This document shows positions 1-5,708 of a stretch of DNA of 5,950 bases, piece by piece. Below the pieces are notes generated by a model that was not told where the DNA came from, did no database searches, and saw nothing but the letters and a program-made list of their open reading frames with translations. A program made the translations under genes and the position numbers. Position 1 is the stretch's first letter. Every line of letters starts with the position of its first letter. The DNA is from JBOGTC01 sp050692055 (GTDB taxonomy: Bacteria > Chloroflexota > Limnocylindria > QHBO01): contig JBOGTC010000098.1 in the NCBI GenBank assembly GCA_050692055.1, forward strand, positions 1 to 5,950. Reading direction: 5' to 3'.

Positions 1-131
1 CCATAGGCCAGCGCCACGGCGCTGCCACCGGCCTGCGAGGCCAGCTCGGCGGCGCCGGTCGCCAGCTCGGCGCCGCTGCGCGCCGCGATGCCGTTCGTGA
101 ACTCCGCGAGAAAGACGACGTCGTTGCTCAT
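1..131 (-). CDS. etfA: Electron transfer flavoprotein alpha subunit, N-terminal part (cut by window edge)
   Basis: This is the 5' end of a gene that runs off the left edge; 43 full codons are visible. The translation starts MSNDVVFLAEFTNG and continues through an alanine-rich helix to SAVALAYG. That matches the beginning of EtfA proteins: a short beta strand, an acidic 'E' in LAEF, then the ELA..A.ELA helix and a second strand. EtfA carries the FAD of the EtfAB heterodimer and passes electrons from acyl-CoA dehydrogenases to ETF:quinone oxidoreductase. The FAD-binding C-terminal domain lies outside the window, so its integrity is unknown. The ATG is 6 bp beyond the etfB stop, and a GAGGA Shine-Dalgarno (135-139) overlaps that stop codon, which indicates coupled translation of the two subunits. 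The identity rests mainly on adjacency to etfB plus the N-terminal pattern. Confidence 0.85.
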   Translation of the reverse strand, partial: MSNDVVFLAEFTNGIAARSGAELATGAAELASQAGGSAVALAY

Positions 132-137
132 AAGTCC

Positions 138-920
138 TCAGATCAGCTTTCGTGCGGCGAGCCAATCGGCGATCTGCGATGCCGCCTCGTCCGGAGGGAC
201 GTTCTCGATGCGCTCGGTGGGCGGCTTCTCCTCCGGAGGCCGCGCGTCGGTGACGCGGGTCAGCGCGGCGCCCCGGAGCTCATCGCCGGATAGGCCAATG
301 TCCGCCAACGACCAGGTCTGGAACGGCTTGCGCTTGGCGGCCATGATGCCCTTCAGGCTGGCGTAGCGCGGTTCCCCCACCTGGTCGGTGACGCTGGCCA
401 CCACCGGCAGCGGGGCCTCGATCCAGTCGTAGCCGGTGGCGGAGAGGCGACGAACCTGGGCCGCGCCGTCGTTCAGGCGCAGCTCCGCGCCATAGCTGAG
501 CAGCGGCAGGCCGCGCATCGCCGCAACCGCGCCGGGAACGAGCGAGCCGCGAGCATCATCGGAGGCCATTCCCATGAGGGTCACGTCCGGCGCAAGCTTG
601 TCGAGCGCGGCGGCGAGGACCCTGGCCGTGGCCCACTCGTCCGCCCCCGCCAGGGCGTCATCGGTCACCAGGTACGCGTCGTCGCCCCCCATGGCAAGGG
701 CGCGACGCAGTGCCTCGCTGGATTGCTCAGGTCCCATGGAGAGGTAGCCGACGCCCTCGACCGCGCCGTCGTCGAGAAGGCGCAGCGCCTGCTCGATGGC
801 GTACTCGTCGAGCGGGTTGATGATGGCCTCGGCGCTCGCGCGGTCGAGGCGCAGGTCATCGGTGTAGCGTTTCTCGGCGCCGGTGGCTGGCACCTGCTTG
901 ATGCAGACGACGATCTTCAA
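138..920 (-). CDS. etfB: Electron transfer flavoprotein beta subunit
   Basis: This 260-residue protein is normal in length for EtfB (about 250-260). It opens with KIVVCIKQVPATG, the classic EtfB N-terminal strand. It continues with INPLDEYAIEQALRL (34-48), LRRALAMGGDDAYLV (71-85), the nucleotide-binding-fold segment LMGMASDDARG (115-125), and LPVVASVTDQVGEPRY (171-186) followed by SLKGIMAAKRKP. These are the conserved blocks of the family. EtfB binds AMP and pairs with EtfA to accept electrons from acyl-CoA dehydrogenases in the cytoplasm. The start is taken as TTG at 920, because an AGGAG Shine-Dalgarno (926-930) lies 5 nt upstream and the family homology begins exactly there. A longer reading to 1064 would add 48 arginine- and serine-rich residues overlapping the dehydrogenase and is rejected. 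It lies 25 bp after the dehydrogenase gene and 6 bp before etfA. Confidence 0.93.
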   Translation of the reverse strand: MKIVVCIKQVPATGAEKRYTDDLRLDRASAEAIINPLDEYAIEQALRLLDDGAVEGVGYLSMGPEQSSEALRRALAMGGDDAYLVTDDALAGADEWATARVLAAALDKLAPDVTLMGMASDDARGSLVPGAVAAMRGLPLLSYGAELRLNDGAAQVRRLSATGYDWIEAPLPVVASVTDQVGEPRYASLKGIMAAKRKPFQTWSLADIGLSGDELRGAALTRVTDARPPEEKPPTERIENVPPDEAASQIADWLAARKLI

Positions 921-925
921 AGAAG

Positions 926-930
926 CTCCT
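926..930 (-). promoter_or_regulatory. Shine-Dalgarno that fixes the TTG start of etfB
   Basis: AGGAG on the minus strand, 5 nt before the TTG at 920. No ATG or GTG is positioned where EtfB homology begins, so this site decides the start in favour of TTG. Confidence 0.75.
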
Positions 931-945
931 CTCTTCCAGCGACTC

Positions 946-2127
946 TCAGGATCGCGCTCTTGGCGCGTCGGCCGGCACGCCCGCTCGCTCCAGGAGCTGT
1001 CGCGCGACGATGAGTCGCTGAACCTGTTGCGTTCCCTCGTAGAGCTGCGTGATCTTCGCGTCACGCATCATCCGCTCCACGGGGTACTCGGTGATATAGC
1101 CGTACCCGCCCAGGACCTGGACCGCGTCGGTGGTGATCCGCATGGCGGTGTCGCCGGCCACGAGCTTGGCGGCGCTCGACCAGTAGGCCATGTCGGGCGC
1201 ACGCTCCTCGACGCGCGCGGCGGCGGCATACGTCAGCTGGCGCGCCGACTCGTTCTGCGACGCCATGTCGGCCAGCATGAACTGGATCCCCTGGAAGTCG
1301 GCGACGCGCTGGCCGAACTGCTGACGGTCCGCGGCGTAGCCGACGGCCGCGTCGATCGCTCCCTGCGCGATCCCCACCGCCTGCGCGGCGATCGACAGGC
1401 GGCTGATGTCGAGGGTGCTCATGGCGATCTTGAAGCCGTCGCCCTCGGTGCCGAGCAGGTTCTCGCACGGCACGCGCACATCGTCGAAGGTCAGCTCGGC
1501 CGTCGGCGAGCCGCGGATCCCCATCTTGTGCTCGACGCGGGGCGCGGCGAAGCCCGGCGTGTCGGTCTCCATGATGAACGCGCTCATCCCCTTGCGACCG
1601 CCCGCGTCCGGGTCTGTCAGGGCGAAGACGGTCAGCACGTTGGCGATCGAGCCGTGGGTGATGAAGCGCTTGGAGCCGTTCAGGACGTAGTCGTCGCCGT
1701 CGCGGCGCGCCCGCATCCGGTTGCTCGCCACGTCGCTGCCGGCGGCGGCCTCGGTCAGCGCGAAGGCGATGAGCCATTCGCCGCTGGCGAGACGCGGAAA
1801 GTAGCGCCGCTTCTGGTCCTCGCTGCCGGCCAGCAGGATGGGCAGCGCGCCCAGCTTCTGCACGATCGGGATGAGGCTGGTCGTGGCGTCGGCGCGTGCG
1901 AGCTCCTCGACCAGGATCGCCTGGCTCACCCCGTCCAGCGCCGTGCCGCCGTACTCCTCTGCGCACCACGTTCCGACGAGGTCCTGGCGAGCCAGCAGCT
2001 CCTTGAGATCCCAGGGGAACTCCGCCTTCTCGTCGATCTCCGCGGCGCGTGGACCGATCCGCTCCTCGGCGAGCTCGCGCACCATCGCGCGCAGCTCATC
2101 GTGCTCGCGGGTCAGGAGGTAGGTCAC
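946..2127 (-). CDS. Acyl-CoA dehydrogenase (short/medium/branched-chain type)
   Basis: This 393-residue FAD flavoenzyme has the usual length for the family (about 380-400). It catalyses alpha,beta-dehydrogenation of an acyl-CoA and reduces ETF. In order: an all-alpha N-terminal domain (about 6-115); the FAD-contact motif ALTEAAAGSDVAS (123-135), which fits the first acyl-CoA dehydrogenase signature; a beta-barrel middle domain (about 120-225) with KMGIRGSPTAEL.FDDV.VP; and a C-terminal helical domain (about 232-380). The DRQQFGQ.....Q motif is at 267-279. The second signature, QVLGGYGYITEYPVERMMRD, is at 337-356. The catalytic base is predicted as Glu364 in LYEGTQQVQR, the position used by butyryl-, medium- and short/branched-chain enzymes rather than the isovaleryl or long-chain position. 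The start is GTG, with a GAGGA Shine-Dalgarno at 2134-2138. The following etfB and etfA genes supply its electron acceptor. Substrate chain length cannot be read from the sequence alone. Confidence 0.96.
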   Translation of the reverse strand: MTYLLTREHDELRAMVRELAEERIGPRAAEIDEKAEFPWDLKELLARQDLVGTWCAEEYGGTALDGVSQAILVEELARADATTSLIPIVQKLGALPILLAGSEDQKRRYFPRLASGEWLIAFALTEAAAGSDVASNRMRARRDGDDYVLNGSKRFITHGSIANVLTVFALTDPDAGGRKGMSAFIMETDTPGFAAPRVEHKMGIRGSPTAELTFDDVRVPCENLLGTEGDGFKIAMSTLDISRLSIAAQAVGIAQGAIDAAVGYAADRQQFGQRVADFQGIQFMLADMASQNESARQLTYAAAARVEERAPDMAYWSSAAKLVAGDTAMRITTDAVQVLGGYGYITEYPVERMMRDAKITQLYEGTQQVQRLIVARQLLERAGVPADAPRARS

Positions 2128-2317
2128 GCAGCGTCCTCGTGCTCAGCAGGCTGGCGCGCTCGGGAGGCTTGAGTCTAGCCGATGGCGGGACGCGGCGAGA
2201 TGATTCGATATCGGCGCTGGCCATGGCCAATGGGCCGTGCCATGCGGCGTGACGCAACGGAGAAGCAAGGTGCCGACCTTCGTCGCCGCGCCACGTCGCG
2301 TTCAGGGCGAAGGCGAC
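2128..2317. other. 190-bp gap between the small membrane protein gene and the acyl-CoA dehydrogenase cluster
   Basis: This is the longest gap inside the minus-strand run and the natural place for a promoter driving the dehydrogenase-etfB-etfA cluster. On the minus strand a TAGACT hexamer (2172-2177) resembles a -10 box and would start a leader of roughly 40 nt, but I see no convincing -35 at 16-18 bp, so no promoter is called. A perfect 12-bp palindrome TGGCCATGGCCA lies at 2218-2229. GTCGCC/GGCGAC inverted words occur just after the preceding stop, but no T-run follows them, so there is no clear intrinsic terminator. Open frames crossing the gap lack family similarity and look incidental. 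Confidence 0.4.
2218..2229. repeat. Perfect 12-bp palindrome in the promoter-proximal gap
   Basis: TGGCCATGGCCA reads identically on both strands and lies about 90 bp upstream of the acyl-CoA dehydrogenase start. It could be an operator half-site pair for a dimeric repressor, for example of a fatty-acid or acyl-CoA regulon. In DNA this GC-rich, a 12-bp palindrome can also arise by chance. Confidence 0.3.
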
Positions 2318-2653
2318 TCACGGCATGGGCGCCTGCGGTACCTGCTCGCGCGTCACCTCGACCTCGATCCCGCCGGTGAACCGCGCCGCCAGGTTGTAGA
2401 AGAGGCAGGCGATGGCGGTGAAGATCCAGCCGAGTCCGGCGTAGAGAAGTGGGATGAGCAGCGCAAAGACGAGGCCGAAGGCCCGCAAATCGGGCACCCC
2501 GGGCGCGCCGGGCACGCCGGGCGCAGCGCTGCCACCGCCCGTGGCGAACAGGATGAGGACGAATGGCAGGACGAAGAGCAGGCTGACGAGGAAGTAGAGC
2601 ACGGCGGCCAGGTTGGCCGTCCGCACGACGCCAAAACGCCGGATACGAACCAT
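2318..2653 (-). CDS. Small two-helix membrane protein, function unknown
   Basis: This is a 111-residue protein. A basic N-terminus (MVRIRRFGVVR) precedes hydrophobic helix 1 at about 14-37. A short Pro/Gly loop with APGVPGAPGVPD (44-55) follows, then helix 2 at about 59-85. The C-terminus is YNLAARFTGGIEVEVTREQ (86-104). The overall plan, two helices followed by a 'YNL.AR..GGIE.E' tail, is familiar from small uncharacterised bacterial membrane proteins and recalls DUF3566-like proteins; I offer that as a resemblance, not an assignment. With a positively charged start, the loop between the helices is probably extracytoplasmic and both termini cytoplasmic. The ATG has a GAGGT Shine-Dalgarno 6 nt upstream (2660-2664). 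It lies 88 bp after the Rieske fusion gene on the same strand, so it could be a membrane partner of that protein, but nothing in the sequence proves it. Confidence 0.75.
   Translation of the reverse strand: MVRIRRFGVVRTANLAAVLYFLVSLLFVLPFVLILFATGGGSAAPGVPGAPGVPDLRAFGLVFALLIPLLYAGLGWIFTAIACLFYNLAARFTGGIEVEVTREQVPQAPMP
2492..2527 (-). repeat. Four 9-bp tandem repeats inside the small membrane protein gene
   Basis: Four near-identical 9-bp units (plus-strand forms gggcacccc, gggcgcgcc, gggcacgcc, gggcgcagc) encode a repeating Gly-Val/Ala-Pro pattern in the loop between the two predicted helices. The period is a multiple of three, so gain or loss of units would keep the frame and only alter loop length. 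Confidence 0.7.
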
Positions 2654-2694
2654 GTCGGTACCTCGTGTGCGCGCCGCCGGGCGGAGCGGCCGCC

Positions 2695-2739
2695 GGTCCC
2701 TCCGGCGACGGGGCGGTCGCTGCGTGGATTGTAGGGACC
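2695..2739 (-). other. Nested inverted repeats after the Rieske fusion gene
   Basis: Outer arms ggtccct (2695-2701) and agggacc (2733-2739) pair perfectly over 7 bp. Inside them, gcgac (2705-2709) and gtcgc (2716-2720) form a second stem with a 6-nt loop. The structure begins 2 bp beyond the stop of the Rieske fusion gene and ends before the Shine-Dalgarno of the small membrane protein gene. There is no T-run on the minus-strand side, so it is not a classical intrinsic terminator. It could be an mRNA-stabilising or processing hairpin, or incidental structure in GC-rich DNA. Confidence 0.3.
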
Positions 2740-2741
2740 AG

Positions 2742-3608
2742 TCAGTCGTGCGGGCCTCGCACCTCGACCTGGTCGCCGCTGATCCGCGCCTCGTAGCGCA
2801 CCTGCCGCGTCTGCGCAGGCCCGTGTCGCACCGCCCCGTCCCGCAGCCGGAATGCGGACTGGTGCCACGGGCAGACGATGGTGTCGCCGCGCAGCTCGCC
2901 CTCCGACAGCGGGCCGCCCGCGTGCGAGCAGGTCTCCTTCAGCGCGTAGACCACGTCGCCGCGCCGGACGAGCACGAGCGTCGTGGCGCCGAGCGACGCC
3001 TTCGTCGGCGTGCTCTCCGGGAGCTCGGCCGCGGGCAGGATCGCCGTGAACTCCTTGGCGCGGCGGGCTCGCGAGAACGCGTTGTGGTTGACCATGTAGC
3101 CGTACTTGAAGACCACGTGGCCGCCGATGAACGAGCCGGTCGAGATGAGCAGGTAGCCGATGAGCAGTGCCCAGAAGCCCACGTCATGGTTGCCGGTCAG
3201 CCGCCACACGGTCGAGGCCACGAATGCGGCGGTGCCCAGGATGTTGATGAGGCCGTGCAGCCCGGTGACGTTACGCTCGTCGCCGGTTCCGGTGTCCTTG
3301 AAGTCGGTGAGACCCGTTACGATGGAGGCGATGCCGGCGAGTGACGCCAGGCCGATGACCCAGGTGGTGGCATCCTCCAGCCCCTCGACGCCGAAGACGA
3401 TGCGCAGGATGTCGAGCAGCAGCGCCGCGGTCGAGGCGCCGATGACCACGTCCACGATGACCGGGTGCAGCGAGTGGCCCAGCCACGATCCGTTCAACAA
3501 ATCCTGCAGCAGCTTGCCCGGCGCGGCGAGCGCGCCGTAGAACCCGTTCATCATCTTTGCCGCGCCGTTCCACAGGCCGCTCAGCGGCCGCGCCATCCGT
3601 TCCAGCAT
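2742..3608 (-). CDS. Membrane protein fusing a DUF2231-type domain to a Rieske [2Fe-2S] domain
   Basis: The 288-residue product has two parts. Residues 1-180 carry HSLHPVIVDVVIG (45-57), the hallmark start of DUF2231 membrane domains. About four hydrophobic helices follow, near 48-72, 82-100, 117-136 and 144-167. Residues 185-288 are a Rieske-type ferredoxin domain. Its first ligand box is CSHAGGPL (Cys227, His229) and its second is CPWHQS (Cys246, His249), with the standard 16-residue spacing between boxes. All four cluster ligands are present, so a [2Fe-2S] cluster is expected. There is no Tat or Sec signal peptide; the CPWHQS box and the rest of the domain resemble soluble ferredoxin-type Rieske domains more than bc1-type ones. 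The ATG at 3608 is chosen because AGGAGG lies 7 nt upstream; an extension to 3818 would overlap the aminotransferase gene. Its redox partner is unknown; acting as a membrane electron carrier is inference. Confidence 0.9.
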   Translation of the reverse strand: MLERMARPLSGLWNGAAKMMNGFYGALAAPGKLLQDLLNGSWLGHSLHPVIVDVVIGASTAALLLDILRIVFGVEGLEDATTWVIGLASLAGIASIVTGLTDFKDTGTGDERNVTGLHGLINILGTAAFVASTVWRLTGNHDVGFWALLIGYLLISTGSFIGGHVVFKYGYMVNHNAFSRARRAKEFTAILPAAELPESTPTKASLGATTLVLVRRGDVVYALKETCSHAGGPLSEGELRGDTIVCPWHQSAFRLRDGAVRHGPAQTRQVRYEARISGDQVEVRGPHD

Positions 3609-3615
3609 CCTCGTT

Positions 3616-3621
3616 CCTCCT
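3616..3621 (-). promoter_or_regulatory. Shine-Dalgarno of the DUF2231-Rieske gene
   Basis: A full AGGAGG, 7 nt before the ATG at 3608. It settles the start against the longer open frame, which would add 70 residues. Confidence 0.85.
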
Positions 3622-3630
3622 GCGCCCAGT

Positions 3631-3662
3631 GGCTGCGCAGCCTGCGTGCCAGCTGAGGCTGG
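3631..3662 (-). other. Hairpin-forming sequences between the aminotransferase and Rieske fusion genes
   Basis: The 56-bp gap holds a perfect 12-bp palindrome GGCTGCGCAGCC (3631-3642). It also holds a 5-bp stem CCAGC/GCTGG with a 4-nt loop (3649-3662), which begins just after the aminotransferase stop codon. Neither is followed by a T-run on the transcribed side. They might act as a weak pause or processing site, but are not convincing as a terminator. Confidence 0.3.
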
Positions 3663-3664
3663 TG

Positions 3665-5110
3665 TCAGCCGGCGATCTCGGCCGCGAACTCGCCGAACAC
3701 CGCCACGTAGCGATCCACGTCCGACTCCGAGTGCTGGACCGAGAGCGTCCACTGGTCGTCCGGCCCCGGTGGCAGCAGGATCCCACGGTTGGCGAGGTAG
3801 AAGAAGCTGGCCGACCACAGCTCGGCATCGAGGCCGATGAAGTCTCGGTAGCTCGTCACCCGCTGCGGCGTGAACATCACGCAGCCCTTGGGTCCGACGT
3901 TGATCGCGTAGCCCGGCAGGCCATGCTCGTCGAGCAACGCCTGTGACCCGGTCGTCAGCCGCTCCGCAAGTCCGTGCAGCTGCGGGTAGACGTCAGGCGT
4001 CAGGATCCCGGTCAGGGTGACGAGTCCGGCCGTCATGCTCAGCGGGTTGCCGTTGAACGTGCCGAGGTGCGCGACGCGGGTCGCCCCGCCCGGAATGGTG
4101 CTCCTGCTCAGCCCGCTGCCGGCCGCATCCTCGCGGAAGGCGGGGGTGCCCTCCAGCGTCTCGATCGCGCGCATGACATCGGCCCTGCCGCCGAAGGCGC
4201 CGATGGGGATGCCGCCGCCTATGCTCTTGGCCAGGCAGAACAGGTCGGGACGGACGCCGTAGTGCTCGATCGCCCCGCCGTAGGCGATCACCACGCCCGT
4301 CTTCACCTCATCGAAGATGAGCACTGCATCGTGCTCGGTGGCGAGCTCGCGGACGCGCTCCAGGTAGCCCGGCTGCGGCGGCACCACACCGATGTTGAAC
4401 TGGACCGGCTCGATCAGGATCGCCGCGATCTCCCCGCGCTGCGCCTCCAGGATGGCGGCCAGCGCCTCGGGATGGTTGTACGGCGCTACGACCGTCTCGG
4501 CAATGCGGCTGCGTGGAATGCCGGCGCTGGCCGGCACGGTGGCGGGCTGCTCGACCGGCCCCATCGCCTCGCGCGGGGGCTGGATGCTGACCAGCACGTC
4601 GTCGTGGTGGCCGTGATAGCCGCCCTCGAACTTGATGATCTTCTCGCGCCCGGTATAGCCGCGGGCGACGCGAATGGCATCCATCGTCGCCTCGGTGCCC
4701 GAGTTGGAGAAGCGCACGAGATCGGCCCCGAAGCGACGCTTGATCTCCTCCGCGAGGGCGATGCCGTCTTCAACCGGGAACGTGTAGCACGTGCCGTTCG
4801 CCACCCGGTGCTCAAGCGCCTCGGCCAGGATCGGGTGCGAGTGGCCGGCGGCGAGCACGCCGAATGCCATGTCGAAGTCGATGTACTCGTTGCCGTCCGC
4901 GTCCCAGATACGCGAGCCACGCGCATCGGTCATGAAGAGCGGGTACGGCTCGTACGCCTGGAAGGAGCTGGCCACGCCAAGCGGCATCGCCTCGCGGGCC
5001 CGCCCATGCAGCTCGGCGCTGCGCGGCGTGCGCCGCCGATACGCCTCCTCCTCGCGGGCACCGATCTCGGCGATGCGCCCACGGTCGATCTGACGCCGGG
5101 TGACCGTCAC
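3665..5110 (-). CDS. Class III PLP-dependent aminotransferase, glutamate-1-semialdehyde aminomutase-like
   Basis: This 481-residue cytoplasmic enzyme is longer than typical HemL (about 430). Residues 1-35 are a charged N-terminal extension. The fold-type I core shows WDADGNEYIDF (69-79), GHSHP (89-93), the cofactor-phosphate segment SNSGTEATMDAIRVARG (135-151), and KIIKFEGGYHGHHDD (157-171). Asp267 in IFDEVK should bind the PLP pyridine nitrogen, and Lys295 in CLAKSIGGGIPIGAFGG is the predicted Schiff-base lysine. GTFNGNPLSMTAG (350-362) follows. These motifs place it in the HemL-like branch. The active-site loop motif typical of true HemL (AGSG....G..SSPGVP) is absent, and about 25 extra residues sit at 318-346. 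A transaminase of another amino acid, perhaps a beta-amino acid as in HemL-related beta-phenylalanine aminotransferases, is therefore likelier than a tetrapyrrole enzyme. The start is GTG, with AGGAGG 9 nt upstream. It lies 13 bp after an Lrp-type regulator gene. Confidence 0.9.
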   Translation of the reverse strand: MTVTRRQIDRGRIAEIGAREEEAYRRRTPRSAELHGRAREAMPLGVASSFQAYEPYPLFMTDARGSRIWDADGNEYIDFDMAFGVLAAGHSHPILAEALEHRVANGTCYTFPVEDGIALAEEIKRRFGADLVRFSNSGTEATMDAIRVARGYTGREKIIKFEGGYHGHHDDVLVSIQPPREAMGPVEQPATVPASAGIPRSRIAETVVAPYNHPEALAAILEAQRGEIAAILIEPVQFNIGVVPPQPGYLERVRELATEHDAVLIFDEVKTGVVIAYGGAIEHYGVRPDLFCLAKSIGGGIPIGAFGGRADVMRAIETLEGTPAFREDAAGSGLSRSTIPGGATRVAHLGTFNGNPLSMTAGLVTLTGILTPDVYPQLHGLAERLTTGSQALLDEHGLPGYAINVGPKGCVMFTPQRVTSYRDFIGLDAELWSASFFYLANRGILLPPGPDDQWTLSVQHSESDVDRYVAVFGEFAAEIAG

Positions 5111-5119
5111 GGCCGCAAA

Positions 5120-5125
5120 CCTCCT
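5120..5125 (-). promoter_or_regulatory. Shine-Dalgarno of the aminotransferase gene, overlapping the regulator stop codon
   Basis: AGGAGG on the minus strand, 9 nt before the GTG at 5110. Its first two bases are part of the TAG that ends the regulator gene. A ribosome finishing the regulator is thus placed on the next start site, consistent with coupled expression. Confidence 0.8.
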
Positions 5126-5609
5126 AGCGGGCGCCCCACTGGTAGCTCTCCTTGACGATGCGCAGCTCCACCAGCGTCTCGGTCGACCTGATGCCCTTGA
5201 TGCGCGCGAAGCTCTCGGTCAGCACGCGCAGCAGGTGCTCGTTGTCCTCGCACACCACCTCGCACACCATGTCGAAGCGACCGGCGGTGACGATGAGGTA
5301 GGCCACCTCGTCGAGCGCGGCGATGGCGTCGGCGATCTCCTCCAGCCTGCCGGCCTCGATCTTGAGGCCGATGAGCGCCGGCTGCTGGAAGCCCATGGCC
5401 AGCGGATCGGTCACCCCCACGACCTGCACCACGCCGCGGCTGATCAGGCGTTCCGCCCGTTGCCGCACCGTGGCCTCGGGCACCTTGAGCTCGCGGCCGA
5501 TCTGCGCGTAGGGGCGGCGGCCGTCACGCTGCAGGCACTGAATGATCGCCTTGTCCAGGTCGTCGAGGACTGGGCGGCGTCCTGCCTGCTCGATCGAGCG
5601 CATCGCCAT
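5124..5609 (-). CDS. Lrp/AsnC-family transcriptional regulator
   Basis: This 161-residue protein is the usual length for the family (about 150-165). The N-terminal helix-turn-helix spans about 14-60: LDDLDKAIIQCLQRDGRR, then YAQIGRELKVPEATVRQR as the recognition helix region and RLISRGVV as the wing. The C-terminal RAM (ligand-binding and oligomerisation) domain spans about 75-155, with AYLIVTAGRFDMVCEVVC (103-120) and GIRSTETLVELRIVKESYQW (139-158). Such regulators sense amino acids and assemble into octamers that wrap DNA. Two in-frame ATGs (5609 and 5603) are candidates and neither has a good Shine-Dalgarno. The longer open frame reaching 5786 is rejected because its extra residues lie in a repeated non-coding stretch. 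The next gene is an aminotransferase 13 bp away, probably its target as well as its operon partner. Autoregulation is likely for the family but not shown. Confidence 0.93.
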   Translation of the reverse strand: MAMRSIEQAGRRPVLDDLDKAIIQCLQRDGRRPYAQIGRELKVPEATVRQRAERLISRGVVQVVGVTDPLAMGFQQPALIGLKIEAGRLEEIADAIAALDEVAYLIVTAGRFDMVCEVVCEDNEHLLRVLTESFARIKGIRSTETLVELRIVKESYQWGAR

Positions 5610-5618
5610 CTGCCCGCG

Positions 5619-5648
5619 ATCGTAGTCCGCGGCCGTCGAGATGGTCAA
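5619..5648 (-). promoter_or_regulatory. Candidate sigma-70-type promoter of the Lrp-family gene
   Basis: TTGACC (5643-5648, five of six matches to TTGACA) is followed after 18 bp by TACGAT (5619-5624, four of six matches to TATAAT). Transcription would begin near 5611-5612, only 2-3 nt before the ATG at 5609. That would give an essentially leaderless mRNA and would explain the missing Shine-Dalgarno. The -10 match is moderate and the background GC is high, which makes an A/T-bearing pair at this spacing notable but not conclusive. Confidence 0.45.
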
Positions 5649-5708
5649 GTTTTCGTAGACTCCGGCCGTCTGCCTTGCGGATTCCGGAGGGACTGGCGGT
5701 ATCCATGG

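Noticed and set aside
921..1064. N-terminal extension of etfB
   Set aside because: The extra 48 residues are Arg/Ser-rich, overlap the 3' end of the dehydrogenase gene, and a good Shine-Dalgarno sits just before the TTG where EtfB homology starts.
883..2172. Long plus-strand open frame (429 codons) antisense to the acyl-CoA dehydrogenase
   Set aside because: Its product is Arg/Gly/Ala/His-rich with no recognisable domain, and the opposite strand encodes an intact acyl-CoA dehydrogenase with all signatures. Long antisense frames are expected in high-GC codon-biased genes.
2237..2734. Plus-strand open frame (165 codons) over the small membrane protein
   Set aside because: Composition is charged and low in complexity with no family likeness. 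The minus-strand frame has clear helices, a Shine-Dalgarno and a plausible start.
3609..3818. N-terminal extension of the DUF2231-Rieske protein
   Set aside because: It overlaps the 3' end of the aminotransferase gene, and AGGAGG lies 7 nt before the ATG at 3608.
3974..5155. Long plus-strand open frame (393 codons) antisense to the aminotransferase
   Set aside because: It mirrors the codon pattern of the aminotransferase, has no domain, and extends over the ribosome-binding region and the end of the regulator gene.
5675..5705. Plus-strand promoter (TTGCGG ... TATCCA) for the small ORF
   Set aside because: The spacer is 19 bp and both hexamers are weak matches; in this composition that is not enough to call it.
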